Below, in pieces: positions 52,718 through 61,065 of a DNA stretch of 64,000 bases (the first letter of the stretch is position 1; every line of letters starts with the position of its first letter). Position numbers and translations under genes: made by a program. The stretch is from Shewanella nanhaiensis (lineage in GTDB: Bacteria; Pseudomonadota; Gammaproteobacteria; Enterobacterales; Shewanellaceae). The notes under the pieces are model-generated. The model saw only the letters and a program-made list of their open reading frames with translations, had not been told where the DNA came from and ran no database searches. Where the stretch lies: NCBI RefSeq assembly GCF_019457885.1, contig NZ_JAHZST010000020.1, positions 1 to 64,000 on the forward strand. The letters run 5' to 3'.

Positions 52718-52804
52718 TATAATCTCTGTACTTTTTAAGTAATAACTTAGGAGAGTGAGATGTTAGATAAGAGTCGATTAACGCCTCGAAGGCTAACGTT
52801 TTAG
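52718..52804 (+). promoter_or_regulatory. TATAAT promoter and 14-codon leader frame
   Basis: A perfect TATAAT is at 52718-52723. Downstream a strong TAGGAGAGTGAG site precedes ATG 52760 and the 14-residue frame MLDKSRLTPRRLTF, stop at 52802-52804. GCCT/AGGC forms a small stem inside the frame, followed by TAACGTTTT. It could be a leader peptide for mioC (137 bases further) or a small RNA. Coding value is uncertain. Confidence 0.3.
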
Positions 52805-52940
52805 CCTTATTTACACCTTTTTACTCCCAAATTTACCTTTAAAAAAGCAACCTTAGCTCTGTTTTCCCTTATGATGACCTCAAATATTGAACAGAAAAGG
52901 CGATAAACAGCTGCTTTATTGCCGCAAAATGAGAGTTCCC

Positions 52941-53381
52941 ATGTCAAAAATAGAGATATTAATAGGTACAACCTTAGGTAATGCTGAATATGTAGCCGAT
53001 GAGATAGCCGCACAATTAAGCGGATTAGGCCATGAAAACCAGCTCCATATCGCAGCAAAACTGCAAGATCTAGATACAGAATCACTCTGGTTAATCGTAT
53101 CTTCAACACATGGAGCAGGCGATCTTCCCGACAATTTAGCCCCATTTTTAAGCGAGATCTTCGCTAAAAACCCAGATCTATCTAAGACAAAATTTGCCAT
53201 CTGCGCGATCGGAGATTCGAGCTACGATACTTTTTGTGAAGGGCCGGAAAAATTAGCTCAAGCACTGCAAGATTGCGGTGCACAAGTTTATGTGGATAAG
53301 ATCCAGATCGATGTTCAATACGATACGATCCCCGAAGACCCAGCCCTTGCTTGGTTATCTCAGTGGCAAGATCGACTATAA
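52941..53381 (+). CDS. mioC: Flavodoxin-like protein MioC
   Basis: A 146-residue FMN-binding flavodoxin. The loop LIGTTLGNAEYVADEIA and the block VSSTHGAGDLPDNLAPF match MioC, named for its place beside oriC in E. coli; its redox partner in biotin synthesis was proposed. Length matches E. coli MioC (147). ATG 52941 follows GAGAG five bases upstream; an ATG at 52929 overlaps that site. Transcription runs toward the origin, as in E. coli. Confidence 0.93.
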   Translation: MSKIEILIGTTLGNAEYVADEIAAQLSGLGHENQLHIAAKLQDLDTESLWLIVSSTHGAGDLPDNLAPFLSEIFAKNPDLSKTKFAICAIGDSSYDTFCEGPEKLAQALQDCGAQVYVDKIQIDVQYDTIPEDPALAWLSQWQDRL

Positions 53382-53760
53382 GATCTGTTTTTAGGTATAA
53401 AGCCAAGATCAACTCACAGATTAGATCTACTTTATCCACATATTACGATCTAAAATGATAAATGTGTGGATAAGGTATTATTTTGATCTGATCAAACTCT
53501 GTATTGATCCACATCCGATCTGCCTACTTATCCACCTTGTGGATAAGTAGGCGATCTATCCCCAAGCTTAAGTCAGTTAGATCTTAAATAGATCACAGGA
53601 TCTGATCGCAATTAACTGTTGATTTTAAATAGAAAAAAGGATTACCCACAGAAAACAGCGATCCTAATAGTAAACATAATAAAGGATCTATATAAAGATC
53701 TTAAGATCTATTAAGCAGATCTTCAGTGGATCTCCAGAGTGAAATTGATCTTTCACCAAG
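53382..53760. other. Chromosomal origin of replication, oriC
   Basis: The region between mioC and mnmG, the same site as E. coli oriC, has 20 GATC sites from 53382 to 53750. Perfect DnaA boxes are TTATCCACA at 53432-53440 and its complement at 53465-53473 and 53538-53546; one-mismatch boxes are at 53505-53513, 53528-53536 and 53642-53650. A 29-bp palindrome (53523-53551) pairs two boxes around CTT. AT-rich stretches with GATC near 53670-53710 look like an unwinding region. Adjacent parAB supports it. Confidence 0.88.
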
Positions 53761-53840
53761 GTCTGTTCAGGTGCTAAAATACTCGGCTCAAATTCACAGT
53801 TTGTTCGTTATCTACTAAAGTTTAAATTTAAGGTTTACTC

Positions 53841-55733
53841 ATGCATTTTCATGAAAGGTTCGATGTCATTGTTATCGGTGGTGGTCATGCTGGTACTGAA
53901 GCAGCATTAGCCGCAGCAAGAATGGGTTCTAAGACTCTACTGCTGACGCATAACATCGACACCTTAGGACAGATGTCTTGCAATCCAGCTATTGGCGGGA
54001 TCGGTAAGGGACACTTGGTAAAAGAGATTGATGCCTTAGGCGGTGCAATGGCAATTGCGACTGACTATGCTGGCATTCAATTCAGAACTCTTAACTCAAG
54101 CAAGGGACCTGCGGTGAGAGCCACCCGTGCTCAAGCTGATAGAGCCCTATATCGAGCAAAAATCCAAGAGATCCTACAAAACCAGCCTAACCTTAGATTA
54201 TTTCAGCAAGCCGTAGATGACTTGATTGTTGAAAACGGGCGAGTGACAGGCGTTGTAACTCAAATGGGATTAGCATTTGAAGCACCTGCTGTGGTGTTGA
54301 CCGCAGGGACTTTCCTCAGTGGTAAGATCCATATCGGTATGCAGAACTACAGTGGTGGGCGAGCGGGTGATCCACCATCGATCACACTGGCTGATCGTCT
54401 ACGTGAATTGCCGATCCGCATTGGTCGATTAAAAACGGGCACACCACCTAGAATCGATGCTAATACCATTAATTTTGATCTGATGACCGAGCAGAAAGGG
54501 GATACGCCTCTACCTGTGATGTCATTTATCGGTGATGTGAGTCAACATCCTAAGCAAATCTCATGCTTTGTGACTCATACCAATGAGAAAACTCACGATA
54601 TTATTCGTGGTGGTCTAGACAGAAGCCCAATGTATTCAGGGGTTATTGAAGGTGTTGGCCCGCGCTACTGCCCCTCTATCGAAGATAAGATCCACCGTTT
54701 TGCCGATAAGTCGTCCCATCAGATCTTTATCGAACCTGAAGGCTTAAACACCAATGAGATCTACCCTAATGGTATCTCTACGAGTTTACCCTTCGATGTA
54801 CAGTTAAATCTTGTTCGCTCAATCAAGGGGATGGAAAATGCTGAGATTATCCGCCCAGGTTATGCGATCGAGTATGATTACTTCGATCCAAGGGATCTGA
54901 AGAACTCGCTTGAGACCAAATCTATCGATGGTCTCTTCTTCGCAGGACAGATCAACGGCACGACCGGTTATGAAGAAGCGGGAGCCCAAGGACTTTTAGC
55001 GGGGATGAATGCATCACTGCAGGTTCAGGGCAAAGAGATCTGGTGTCCACGCCGTGATGAAGCGTACCTTGGGGTTTTGGTTGATGACCTGTCGACCTTG
55101 GGAACCAAAGAACCATACCGTATGTTCACTAGCCGTGCGGAATACCGTTTACTGTTACGGGAAGATAATGCCGATCTACGTCTAACTGAAAAGGGACGTG
55201 AAATTGGATTAGTCGATGATGATCGTTGGGCTAAATTTAGTGAAAAGCGTGAATCGATAGAGCTTGAATTGCAACGTCTACGTAGCCAATGGGTTCACCC
55301 TAATTCACCTTTGATTGATGTATTAAATCCTGAACTTAATACACCGATTTCACGTGAAGCTTCTTTTGAAGATCTACTGCGTCGTCCTGAGATGGATTAC
55401 CCTAAGTTGATGTCATTAGAAGGCTTCGGCCCTGGGCTTGATGATCCACGCGCCGCTGAGCAGGTGCAGATCCAGGTTAAGTATTCAGGCTATATCCAAC
55501 GTCAACAGGATGAGATCGATAAAGCGATCCGCCATGAGACCACAGGTTTACCTCTAGATCTTGATTACCAAGAGGTGCCAGGTTTGTCGAACGAGGTGAT
55601 CGCTAAGCTTAACGACCATAAACCTGAAACCATAGGCCAGGCATCGAGGATCTCTGGTATGACACCAGCAGCTATCTCTATTTTGTTAGTGCACCTGAAA
55701 CGTCGCGGCCTATTACGTAAAAAAGCCTCATAA
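53841..55733 (+). CDS. mnmG: tRNA uridine-5-carboxymethylaminomethyl(34) synthesis enzyme MnmG (GidA)
   Basis: A 630-residue FAD enzyme, partner of MnmE in wobble-uridine modification. It opens with the dinucleotide-binding VIGGGHAGTEAALAAARMG, contains MSCNPAIGGIGKGHLVKEID, cited in part, and the CCR-type region GLFFAGQINGTTGYEEAGAQG. It ends with the MnmE-binding C-terminal helices (ISGMTPAAISILLVHLKRRG). Length equals E. coli MnmG (629). It is the first gene right of oriC, transcribed away from it. Confidence 0.98.
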   Translation: MHFHERFDVIVIGGGHAGTEAALAAARMGSKTLLLTHNIDTLGQMSCNPAIGGIGKGHLVKEIDALGGAMAIATDYAGIQFRTLNSSKGPAVRATRAQADRALYRAKIQEILQNQPNLRLFQQAVDDLIVENGRVTGVVTQMGLAFEAPAVVLTAGTFLSGKIHIGMQNYSGGRAGDPPSITLADRLRELPIRIGRLKTGTPPRIDANTINFDLMTEQKGDTPLPVMSFIGDVSQHPKQISCFVTHTNEKTHDIIRGGLDRSPMYSGVIEGVGPRYCPSIEDKIHRFADKSSHQIFIEPEGLNTNEIYPNGISTSLPFDVQLNLVRSIKGMENAEIIRPGYAIEYDYFDPRDLKNSLETKSIDGLFFAGQINGTTGYEEAGAQGLLAGMNASLQVQGKEIWCPRRDEAYLGVLVDDLSTLGTKEPYRMFTSRAEYRLLLREDNADLRLTEKGREIGLVDDDRWAKFSEKRESIELELQRLRSQWVHPNSPLIDVLNPELNTPISREASFEDLLRRPEMDYPKLMSLEGFGPGLDDPRAAEQVQIQVKYSGYIQRQQDEIDKAIRHETTGLPLDLDYQEVPGLSNEVIAKLNDHKPETIGQASRISGMTPAAISILLVHLKRRGLLRKKAS

Positions 55734-55761
55734 AAAATAGTTGTTTTACAATTATGCCGTT

Positions 55762-55794
55762 AAGGGAAGCCAATAGCGCTTCCCTTAGCCTTTT
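55762..55794 (+). terminator. Possible terminator after mnmG
   Basis: AAGGGAAGC and GCTTCCCTT form a 9-bp stem with a 7-nt loop, followed by AGCCTTTT. The T run is short, so partial read-through into rsmG is likely. Confidence 0.6.
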
Positions 55795-55852
55795 CTGGGC
55801 TTCATAATAGCCAGTTAGTAATGGCTCGCTTTTGTTATTAAGGATCTACCCT

Positions 55853-56473
55853 GTGTTATCTGTCCAATTAGATGAGTATCTGGCTGAAATGAATCTGTCT
55901 GCAACTGCAGAGCAGAAAAAACAGCTTATTGGTTTTGTTGAGATGCTCAACAAGTGGAATAAGGCTTATAACCTGACCTCTATCCGCGATCCACAGCAGA
56001 TGTTGATCCGTCATATTATGGACAGTTTAGCTGTGTCTAAGCATCTTGTGGGTGAGCGTTTTATCGATGTTGGTACTGGACCTGGCTTGCCTGGGATCCC
56101 CTTAGCTATTATGAATCCAGAGCGATCCTTTGTATTGCTAGACAGTTTAGGCAAACGGATTCGTTTTCAAAAGCAGGTTCAACATGAACTTGGCATCCAC
56201 AATATCAGCTCAGTCGAAAGTCGAGTTGAAGCTTTTGAGCCTGAGGTTAAATTTGATGGTGTGCTCAGCCGTGCATTCGCCTCTATTGAGGATATGCTGC
56301 ATTGGTGTCATCACCTTCCGGCCGAAACGGGTTGTTACTATGCTCTAAAGGGTCAATTAGCCGACAATGAGATGGCTAATATTCCACAAGGGTTTGAAGT
56401 TACTGATATTATCGAACTTCAGGTTCCTCGTCTTGATGAGCAAAGACACCTTCTTAGAGTGATTAAAAAATAG
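55853..56473 (+). CDS. rsmG: 16S rRNA (guanine(527)-N7)-methyltransferase RsmG (GidB)
   Basis: A 206-residue SAM-dependent methyltransferase that makes m7G527 of 16S rRNA; loss gives low-level streptomycin resistance in many bacteria. NKWNKAYNLTSIRDP and the SAM-binding FIDVGTGPGLPGIPLAI are diagnostic. GTG 55853 lies eight bases after AAGGA and aligns with the E. coli start; an earlier TTG has no site. It follows mnmG and precedes parA. Confidence 0.96.
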   Translation: MLSVQLDEYLAEMNLSATAEQKKQLIGFVEMLNKWNKAYNLTSIRDPQQMLIRHIMDSLAVSKHLVGERFIDVGTGPGLPGIPLAIMNPERSFVLLDSLGKRIRFQKQVQHELGIHNISSVESRVEAFEPEVKFDGVLSRAFASIEDMLHWCHHLPAETGCYYALKGQLADNEMANIPQGFEVTDIIELQVPRLDEQRHLLRVIKK

Positions 56474-56563
56474 CGATAAAGTTGCATTTCTTTAGTGCTT
56501 CAAGCAACTTGGTATTGGTTTCAACAGTGTTGAATAGCAGAAAGTGACATACAGGATGGTATT

Positions 56564-57355
56564 GTGGGTAAAGTGATTGCCGTAGCTAACCAGAAAGGTG
56601 GTGTGGGAAAAACAACAACTTGCGTAAATTTAGCCGCATCTTTAGCCGCCACAAAGCGTAAAGTATTACTGATAGATCTCGATCCTCAAGGCAATGCGAC
56701 CATGGGAAGCGGTATCGATAAGTACAGTGTTGAAAATACAGCCTATGAGTTGTTGGTCGATGAGAAGTCTTTCGATGAGGTTGTCTACCGAGATACCAGC
56801 GGCAAGTATGATCTGATTGCCGGTAATGGGGATGTGACGGCAGCTGAGATCAAGTTGATGGAGTTCTTTGCTCGAGAGATCAGATTACGCAATGCATTGG
56901 CGCCTGTAAAAGATGAGTATGACTTTATCTTTATCGATTGTCCGCCATCACTGAATATGTTGACAGTGAATGCCATGTCGGCGGCCGACTCTGTGTTAGT
57001 TCCTATGCAGTGTGAGTATTATGCGCTGGAAGGTCTGACTGCATTGATGGATACCATCAGTAAAATTGGAGCCATGGTGAACCCTGGTCTCTGCATCGAA
57101 GGGATTTTACGTACCATGTATGATCCCCGTAATCGTTTAGCCAATGATGTTTCCGATCAACTTAAACAGCATTTTGGTGAAAAAGTTTATCGTACGGTTA
57201 TACCAAGGAATGTACGACTCGCTGAAGCGCCAAGTTTTGGTGCTCCAGCCATGTATTATGACAAATCCAGTGCAGGCGCAAAAGCATACCTGTCACTGGC
57301 AGGTGAGATTATTCGTCGTGCTGAGCAGCATGACCTTCAGGGCGAACAGGCGTAA
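56564..57355 (+). CDS. parA: Chromosome partitioning ATPase ParA (Soj)
   Basis: A 263-residue deviant-Walker ATPase that binds DNA nonspecifically and moves ParB-parS complexes. KGGVGKTTTCVNLAASLA is the Walker A; VLLIDLDPQGNAT and FIDCPPSLNMLTVNA follow. Start is GTG 56564, giving the usual VIAVANQKGG. The short N-terminus is that of chromosomal Soj-type ParA. parB starts 9 nt after its stop. Confidence 0.96.
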   Translation: MGKVIAVANQKGGVGKTTTCVNLAASLAATKRKVLLIDLDPQGNATMGSGIDKYSVENTAYELLVDEKSFDEVVYRDTSGKYDLIAGNGDVTAAEIKLMEFFAREIRLRNALAPVKDEYDFIFIDCPPSLNMLTVNAMSAADSVLVPMQCEYYALEGLTALMDTISKIGAMVNPGLCIEGILRTMYDPRNRLANDVSDQLKQHFGEKVYRTVIPRNVRLAEAPSFGAPAMYYDKSSAGAKAYLSLAGEIIRRAEQHDLQGEQA

Positions 57356-57364
57356 TTTAGGGCT

Positions 57365-58261
57365 ATGGAAATGACAGTTAAAAAGCGTGGTTTAGGCAAA
57401 GGCCTAGACGCACTTCTCAGCACCAGTAGCGCTGCGAGTGCTAAGTTAAATCAAGGACAGAGTGACTCAACGGATCAAGATATTAAGAACGATGACCTTA
57501 TCATGCTAGATGTAGACATGATGCAGTCAGGAAAATATCAGCCACGTAAAGATATGTCGCCGGAGGCTCTGGATGAGCTATCTGAGTCGATAAAAGCCCA
57601 AGGTGTTATTCAACCTATTTTAGTGCGTAAAGTCTCGCCTACCATGTACGAGATCATTGCCGGTGAGCGTCGCTGGCGCGCTGCTCAGTTGGCTAAGCTT
57701 GAAAAGGTGCCCTGTATTGTTAAACAGGTGCCAGATGAATCTGCTGTCGTTATCGCGCTTATTGAGAACATTCAACGTGAAGATCTTAATGCGATGGAGG
57801 AGGCTATTGCCCTCGAACGATTGATGCAGGAGTTCAATCTTACTCATCAATTAATTGCCGATGCTGTGGGTAAATCACGAGCCACGGTTTCTAACCTACT
57901 TCGTCTCAATGGCCTCAATGAGCCTGTTAAGCGTATGTTAGAGTATGGTGATATCGATATGGGCCATGCCCGAGCTTTGTTAGCAATTGATGGCGAAGAA
58001 CAGACGGTAATTGCCAGAATGGTTGCTGCAAAAGAATTAACTGTTCGTGAAACTGAACGCTTAGTTAATAAAACCTTAAACCCACCTGAAATTGCAGATA
58101 AACCTGCAAAAGATCACGATGTCGCGCGCTTGGAAAGCCAATTAATTGAGAGGTTAGGTGCGAAGGTTTCCATTACCCATAATAAGAAAGGTAAAGGTAA
58201 ATTAGTAATAAACTATCAAGATCTCGCTGAATTAGACGGCATTATCAGCAAAATCGGTTAA
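57365..58261 (+). CDS. parB: Chromosome partitioning protein ParB (Spo0J)
   Basis: A 298-residue CTP-dependent DNA clamp that loads at parS and spreads. The N-terminal GLGKGLDALL interacts with ParA. The CTP-binding domain has QPILVRKVSP and AGERRWRAAQLA, with the IALIENIQREDLNAMEEA block. The helix-turn-helix is around HQLIADAVGKSRATVSNLLRL (cited in part), followed by a C-terminal dimer domain. Its parS sites in this window are at 13201, 16338 and 17733. Confidence 0.96.
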   Translation: MEMTVKKRGLGKGLDALLSTSSAASAKLNQGQSDSTDQDIKNDDLIMLDVDMMQSGKYQPRKDMSPEALDELSESIKAQGVIQPILVRKVSPTMYEIIAGERRWRAAQLAKLEKVPCIVKQVPDESAVVIALIENIQREDLNAMEEAIALERLMQEFNLTHQLIADAVGKSRATVSNLLRLNGLNEPVKRMLEYGDIDMGHARALLAIDGEEQTVIARMVAAKELTVRETERLVNKTLNPPEIADKPAKDHDVARLESQLIERLGAKVSITHNKKGKGKLVINYQDLAELDGIISKIG

Positions 58262-58486
58262 AAAACTCATGTTACCGCTATATTATGTAACTTTGTGACA
58301 TCTGTTAGTTTTAGACTTTTGCATCTTTGGTCGTAGATCACGTTAAAAGAGTCGATTTTCCTCAGCTTAAACTTGCTTTGAAGGCCCGAAAAGGTATACT
58401 TTCGCAAGCTTTTTTGTTGTTCGGTATTTTTTGGATATTGTGATCCGGTCATCGAAACAGGAAAGCCTTAATGCGGAGAAGGTAAA

Positions 58487-58870
58487 TTGAGTAAGGTTTT
58501 AGCACGCCGTGGCCGATGGTCAGCCTATAAATTGGTATTGATGCAGGCGGCGGTTGCTGGGGGTGCTTCTATTTTCTTTTTCGCCACGTGGGGAGCTCAG
58601 TATGGTTTGTCTGCATTAGCAGGTGGCGCCATCGCTGTACTCCCTAATTTTGTATTCGCAACCCTCGCTTTTTCCCACACGGGAGCAAGTTCAGCTGGAA
58701 AGGTCGTTAAGACTTTTTACTGGGGGGAAGCGGTAAAGTTGCTGCTTACAATAGCAATGTTTTCACTAGTGTTTATCAATATGGAAATTGGTTTTATGCC
58801 ACTTTTTGTTTGTTATACCTTAGCGTTAATCGTGCATTGGACAGCTCCTTTATATTTCAAGCAAAGTTAA
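58487..58870 (+). CDS. atpI: ATP synthase protein I (AtpI)
   Basis: A 127-residue membrane protein with four hydrophobic segments that assists c-ring assembly. Start is TTG 58487 with GGAGAAGG upstream; this non-ATG start may keep expression low, as is usual for atpI. First gene of the atp operon; atpB begins 12 nt after its stop. About 225 bases separate it from parB, where a TATACT sequence near 58395 could be part of the operon promoter. Confidence 0.88.
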   Translation: MSKVLARRGRWSAYKLVLMQAAVAGGASIFFFATWGAQYGLSALAGGAIAVLPNFVFATLAFSHTGASSAGKVVKTFYWGEAVKLLLTIAMFSLVFINMEIGFMPLFVCYTLALIVHWTAPLYFKQS

Positions 58871-58882
58871 GTGGGATGAATC

Positions 58883-59677
58883 ATGGCTGCAACTGGTGAA
58901 GCGTTAACACCGCAGGGCTATATCCAGCACCACCTTACCAACTTAAGTGTTGGTGAAGGCTTCTGGACATGGCACATTGATTCGTTGTTCTTTTCGGTTG
59001 GGCTTGGTGTTCTATTCTTATGGCTATTCCGTAGCGTTGGAAAGAAGGCTACAACAGGCGTTCCTGGCAAACTTCAGTGTTTTGTCGAGATGATTGTTGA
59101 GTTTGTCGATTCTAGCGTGAAAGAAACCTTCCATGGCCGCAATCCTGTTATTGCTCCGTTGGCATTAACGATTTTTGTTTGGGTATTCATGATGAACTTC
59201 ATGGATATGGTACCAGTTGACTGGATACCTGAGTTAGCTATGGCAGCTGGCATCCCTTACATGAAAGTGGTTCCAACGACTGACTTAAACATCACCTTTA
59301 GTATGGCTATTGGTGTGTTCTTGCTGATTATTTACTACAGCATTAAAGTCAAAGGCATATCAGGTTTTGTTAAAGAACTGACACTGCAGCCTTTCAACCA
59401 TAAGGCAATGATACCCGTCAACCTCCTGTTAGAAACTGTAACTTTGATCGCTAAGCCTATTTCATTGGCACTGCGTCTGTTCGGTAACTTATATGCAGGT
59501 GAGTTGATCTTCATCCTTATTGCGTTGATGTATGGTGCTAACTGGGCATTATCTACTCTAGGTGTGACACTACAACTAGGCTGGTTAATTTTCCATATTT
59601 TGGTTATTACCCTACAGGCGTTTATCTTCATGATGTTGACCATTGTTTACTTAAGCATGGCGCATGAAGATCATTAA
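58883..59677 (+). CDS. atpB: ATP synthase F0 subunit a
   Basis: A 264-residue membrane subunit that forms the proton half-channels with the c ring. The essential Arg is in ISLALRLFGNLYAGELI. Six hydrophobic segments are visible. Length is near E. coli AtpB (271). Co-transcribed with the downstream atp genes. Confidence 0.97.
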   Translation: MAATGEALTPQGYIQHHLTNLSVGEGFWTWHIDSLFFSVGLGVLFLWLFRSVGKKATTGVPGKLQCFVEMIVEFVDSSVKETFHGRNPVIAPLALTIFVWVFMMNFMDMVPVDWIPELAMAAGIPYMKVVPTTDLNITFSMAIGVFLLIIYYSIKVKGISGFVKELTLQPFNHKAMIPVNLLLETVTLIAKPISLALRLFGNLYAGELIFILIALMYGANWALSTLGVTLQLGWLIFHILVITLQAFIFMMLTIVYLSMAHEDH

Positions 59678-59741
59678 GGATTGCTGAAAATTTTTTTAGC
59701 TAAAAAATAAACTAACTAGATTTAGATATTTGGAGATAGAG

Positions 59742-59993
59742 ATGGAAACTGTATTAGGCATGACAGCAATCGCTGTTGCTCTACTAATTGGTATGGGTGC
59801 ACTTGGTACCGCTATCGGTTTTGGCCTATTGGGTGGCAAGTTCTTGGAAGGCGCTGCGCGTCAACCAGAAATGGCTCCAATGCTGCAAGTTAAAATGTTC
59901 ATCGTTGCTGGTCTTCTTGATGCGGTAACTATGATCGGTGTTGGTATTGCACTATTTATGCTTTTCACCAATCCATTAGGTGCAATGCTGTAA
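59742..59993 (+). CDS. atpE: ATP synthase F0 subunit c
   Basis: An 83-residue two-helix proteolipid of the rotor ring. The proton-carrying acid is the Asp in [12 protein letters not shown]. The loop [13 protein letters not shown] is conserved. ATG 59742 is preceded by GGAGATAGAG; four upstream codons are not needed. E. coli AtpE has 79 residues. Confidence 0.97.
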
Positions 59994-60030
59994 TAAACGC
60001 TTCTGTCTTTAAACTAACTAGGAGGCTGTT

Positions 60031-60501
60031 GTGAATATCAACGCTACCCTACTCGGTCAGACGGTTGCCTTTATTATCTTCGTGTGGTTCTGCATGAAGT
60101 TTGTTTGGCCTCCTTTGATGAATGCCATCGAAGAACGCCAAAAAAGGATTGCCGACGGTTTAGCTGATGCTGACCGTGCCGTGAAAGACCTTGAGTTGGC
60201 ACAGGCTAAAGCCACTGACCAACTAAAAGACGCCAAAGCCACTGCTAATGAGATTATTGAGCAAGCGAACAAACGCAAAGCTCAAATAGTTGATGAAGCA
60301 AAAGCCGAAGCAGATGCTGAGCGCGCTAAGATTATCGCTCAGGGTCAAGCAGAAATTGAAGCTGAACGTAATCGCGTTAAAGAAGACTTGCGTAAGCAAG
60401 TTGCTACTCTAGCCATCGCTGGCGCAGAGAAGATTCTTGAGCGTTCTATCGATGAAGCCGCCCACAGTGACATAGTTAATAAACTAGTTGCTGAACTTTA
60501 A
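60031..60501 (+). CDS. atpF: ATP synthase F0 subunit b
   Basis: A 156-residue peripheral-stalk subunit: one N-terminal membrane helix (about 5-25) and a long charged coiled coil. Same length as E. coli AtpF. Start is GTG 60031 just after TAGGAGGCTG, a near-perfect ribosome site. Confidence 0.97.
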   Translation: MNINATLLGQTVAFIIFVWFCMKFVWPPLMNAIEERQKRIADGLADADRAVKDLELAQAKATDQLKDAKATANEIIEQANKRKAQIVDEAKAEADAERAKIIAQGQAEIEAERNRVKEDLRKQVATLAIAGAEKILERSIDEAAHSDIVNKLVAEL

Positions 60502-60517
60502 ATAAGGAGTTTGAGTT

Positions 60518-61051
60518 ATGGCTGAAATAACCACCATCGCTCGTCCTTACGCAAAGGCAGCTTTTGATTTTGCTATTGAAAAGAACGCAGTTGATAGTTG
60601 GGCAGAGATGCTGAACTTCGCGGCCATGGTCAGTGAAAACGAAACCATGAAGCCACTGCTAACTGGCTCTTTAGCCAGCCACCAGCTTGCAGAACTCTTT
60701 ATTGGAGTTTGTGGCGAGCAGGTCAATGAGCAAGGTCAAAACCTGTTAAAGGTAATGGCTGAAAACGGTCGTTTAGAAACACTACCTGCTGTTTCTCAAC
60801 TTTTTGTTGAGATGAAGCATGAATGGGCAAAAGAGATTGAAGCTAATGTAGTTTCAGCCACTGAGCTTAGTTCAGAGCAGCAACAGGAAATTAGTGTTTC
60901 TCTAGAGAAACGTCTCACACGCAAAGTTAAGCTTAATTGCAGCATAGATGCCAGCCTTATTGCTGGACTAATTATCACGGCAGGAGACCTAGTCATTGAT
61001 GGCTCGGTCCGCGGAAAAGTTTCGCGTCTGTCTGATTCGCTGCAATCGTAA
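60518..61051 (+). CDS. atpH: ATP synthase F1 subunit delta
   Basis: A 177-residue protein linking the peripheral stalk to the alpha3beta3 head. It opens ITTIARPYAKAAFDFAIEK and ends DLVIDGSVRGKVSRLSDSL, as in the family, with the same length as E. coli AtpH (177). It follows atpF by 16 nt and precedes atpA by 14 nt. Confidence 0.97.
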   Translation: MAEITTIARPYAKAAFDFAIEKNAVDSWAEMLNFAAMVSENETMKPLLTGSLASHQLAELFIGVCGEQVNEQGQNLLKVMAENGRLETLPAVSQLFVEMKHEWAKEIEANVVSATELSSEQQQEISVSLEKRLTRKVKLNCSIDASLIAGLIITAGDLVIDGSVRGKVSRLSDSLQS

Positions 61052-61065
61052 TTGGGAGTTTGAGC

